Shown here: positions 62,827 through 64,000 of the stretch, piece by piece | Position numbering within the stretch: position 1 is the stretch's first letter | How the letters are laid out: each line of letters opens with the position of its first letter | From: Paraburkholderia sp. D15 | Lineage (GTDB): Bacteria > Pseudomonadota > Gammaproteobacteria > Burkholderiales > Burkholderiaceae | Reading direction: 5' to 3' | Length of the DNA: 64,000 bases | Assembly: GCF_029910215.1 (NCBI RefSeq) | Contig: NZ_CP110397.1 | Coordinates: 186,001-250,000 of the forward strand | Made by a program: the position numbers and the translations under genes | Notes under the pieces: model-generated | What the model was told of the DNA's origin: nothing | What the model saw: the letters and a program-made list of their open reading frames with translations, nothing else | Database searches by the model: none

Positions 62827-64000
62827 TCACACCTGCGATACTTTGGCGCTAGCTGTCAGTTCACGAGTGCGTTGCTGGCGCGGAACACAGAGGAGCACAC
62901 ACGTCGCGGCGACAAACATCAGCGCCGAGATTGCAAAGAGTCCGTTGGCGAGGCTGCCGGTTGCCGACTTAACCAGACCAAGAAGGAAAGGACTTAACAT
63001 GCCCGAGAGATTGGACAGACTCGAAATGACTGCGATGCCAGCAACGCTCGATCGTGTGGAAAGCAGACCGGTCGTCATTGCCCAGAAAACCGGAAGCGAC
63101 GAGACGATTGCGGCGCGCGCGACAGCGAACAATGAGATCGAAAGTCCAAGACTGTGCGCGGTGAGAGAGGTGGCACTAAGTGCGACTGCGGCGATCACGG
63201 CGGCAGTGATAAAGTGCCAGCGGCGCTCGAAGTGCTTGTCCGAATGACGGCTGTAGAGAATGGTCGACATCGCCGCTACCGCCTCGGGAATCATCGCATA
63301 CAGACCAACATGCTGAAGGTTCCGTACGCCCAGTTCCCGGATCACGGTTGGCAGCCAGAAGCTCAGCGCATACGAGCCGCAAAGCATGCAGAACAGGACG
63401 AAACTCAACAGGTAGACCTTCGGATCCGCGAAGGGAGAGCGGGCGCTGGTCGCGGAGGGAGATGTCGCCGCGGCCGCGGCCAGGTCTTCAATCACGAGTG
63501 CCTTTTGCGCATCGGTGAGCCAGGCAGCTTTGCCGGGACTATCCACGAGATACAGATAAGAGACGATGCCTAGCAGACTGGCCGGCAGTCCCTCGATCAT
63601 AAACATCCACTGCCACCCCTGCATGCCATGCACGCCATTCATGTTCTGCAGGATCCAGCCTGAGGTCGGTCCGCCAACGAGCCCGGCCGCCGCAGTGGCG
63701 AGCATGAATAACGCAACCACGCGCGCACGGCGTGCCGGCGGATACCAATAAGTCAGATAGAGCACGATGCCTGGAAAAAGCCCGGCCTCGAACACACCAA
63801 GGAAGAAACGCACGACGTAGAACTGCGTCGGTGTGGAAACGAACATTGTCCCCGCCGATAGCAGGCCCCAACCAACCATGATGCGCAGGAGCGTTTTGCG
63901 CGCCCCGATTCTGTGCAGAAGGAGATTGCTCGGAACCTCGAAGATGAAGTAACCGGCGAAAAAAATGCTGGCGCCGAGGCCGTAGATGGCGTCCGAGAAA
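62827..64000 (-). CDS. ACS-family MFS transporter, partial (N-terminus off the window)
   Basis: The frame is open through the right edge, so the first helices are missing. Visible parts include FEVPSNLLLHRIGARKT, RFFLGVFEAGLFPGIVLYLT with YWYPPARRARVV, and SGWILQNMNGVHGMQGWQWM. It belongs to the anion:cation symporter (tartrate, phthalate, glucarate-type) subfamily of the MFS. The second half has RELGVRNLQHVGLYAMIPEA and YSRHSDKHFERRWHF. It probably imports a carboxylated or sugar acid. Confidence 0.88.
   Translation of the reverse strand, partial: FSDAIYGLGASIFFAGYFIFEVPSNLLLHRIGARKTLLRIMVGWGLLSAGTMFVSTPTQFYVVRFFLGVFEAGLFPGIVLYLTYWYPPARRARVVALFMLATAAAGLVGGPTSGWILQNMNGVHGMQGWQWMFMIEGLPASLLGIVSYLYLVDSPGKAAWLTDAQKALVIEDLAAAAATSPSATSARSPFADPKVYLLSFVLFCMLCGSYALSFWLPTVIRELGVRNLQHVGLYAMIPEAVAAMSTILYSRHSDKHFERRWHFITAAVIAAVALSATSLTAHSLGLSISLFAVARAAIVSSLPVFWAMTTGLLSTRSSVAGIAVISSLSNLSGMLSPFLLGLVKSATGSLANGLFAISALMFVAATCVLLCVPRQQRTRELTASAKVSQV

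Noticed and set aside
1..64000. CRISPR array, prophage, rRNA or tRNA genes
   Set aside because: No regularly spaced repeats, phage structural genes, or RNA gene signatures were seen anywhere in the window.

Overview
The window looks like chromosomal DNA of a Burkholderiaceae member, most likely Paraburkholderia or Caballeronia. The basis is high GC, a Burkholderia-type porin, several small soil-Burkholderia proteins (DUF4142, DUF2795, ParB-like, GFA), two MCPs of the Tsr/Tar-like class with four-helix sensors, and a DUF3701-type tyrosine recombinase. This rests on protein resemblance recalled from memory, not on a search.

Layout. 0-10 kb holds small stress or housekeeping genes: a partial glycosyltransferase, DUF4142, GFA, ParB-like, iron permease-like, FmdB, DUF2795, VOC and DedA. 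Several are broken: a small Q-rich protein, fmdB, a GAF-PAS hybrid kinase and an SDR. 10.1-21.8 kb is one tightly packed respiratory operon: TPP enzyme, enolase-superfamily enzyme, internally duplicated membrane protein, FAD dehydrogenase small and large subunits, CuA/haem c oxidase subunit II, fused oxidase subunit I-III, a small membrane protein and a tri-haem cytochrome c lipoprotein. 21.8-40.5 kb is a signalling and accessory zone: a hybrid kinase with damaged receiver, a TniQ-like protein, a frameshifted tyrosine recombinase, an MCP, a PAS-GGDEF-EAL protein, a dead diguanylate cyclase, an AraC regulator, an IS6 remnant, a PanE-like reductase, an SDR pseudogene facing an XRE regulator, and a GNAT. 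40.7-47.4 kb is a DeoR-controlled carbohydrate module (ROK kinase, SIS isomerase/deglycase, DeoR regulator, APC permease, GMC oxidoreductase). It ends at an IS5/IS427-like insertion sequence with visible inverted repeats and a TTA target duplication. 48.8-60.6 kb holds an XRE regulator and a catabolic cluster: LLM monooxygenase, HMG-CoA-lyase-like enzyme, acyl-CoA ligase, flavin reductase fused to an effector-binding-like domain, porin, BON protein, MFS transporter, Ldh2-type dehydrogenase and an F420-type NADP oxidoreductase. 61-64 kb holds a second MCP and a partial ACS-type MFS transporter.

How the genes work together. The 10-22 kb operon appears to join periplasm-facing dehydrogenation of a sugar or sugar acid to its own terminal oxidase, whose subunit I lacks the usual D-channel Glu and K-channel Lys. 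The 41-47 kb module has one 16-bp operator (TGCACG-N4-CGTGCA type) lying between the -35 and -10 elements of both structural promoters, with related sites upstream of the DeoR gene. Its gene content resembles Amadori-compound or amino-sugar catabolism. The 50-60 kb cluster combines a two-component flavin monooxygenase with CoA activation and C-C cleavage. About eleven genes or elements carry frameshifts, deletions or nonsense codons. Some (diguanylate cyclase, IS6, SDR) are clearly old decay; the single-base cases could also be sequence error.
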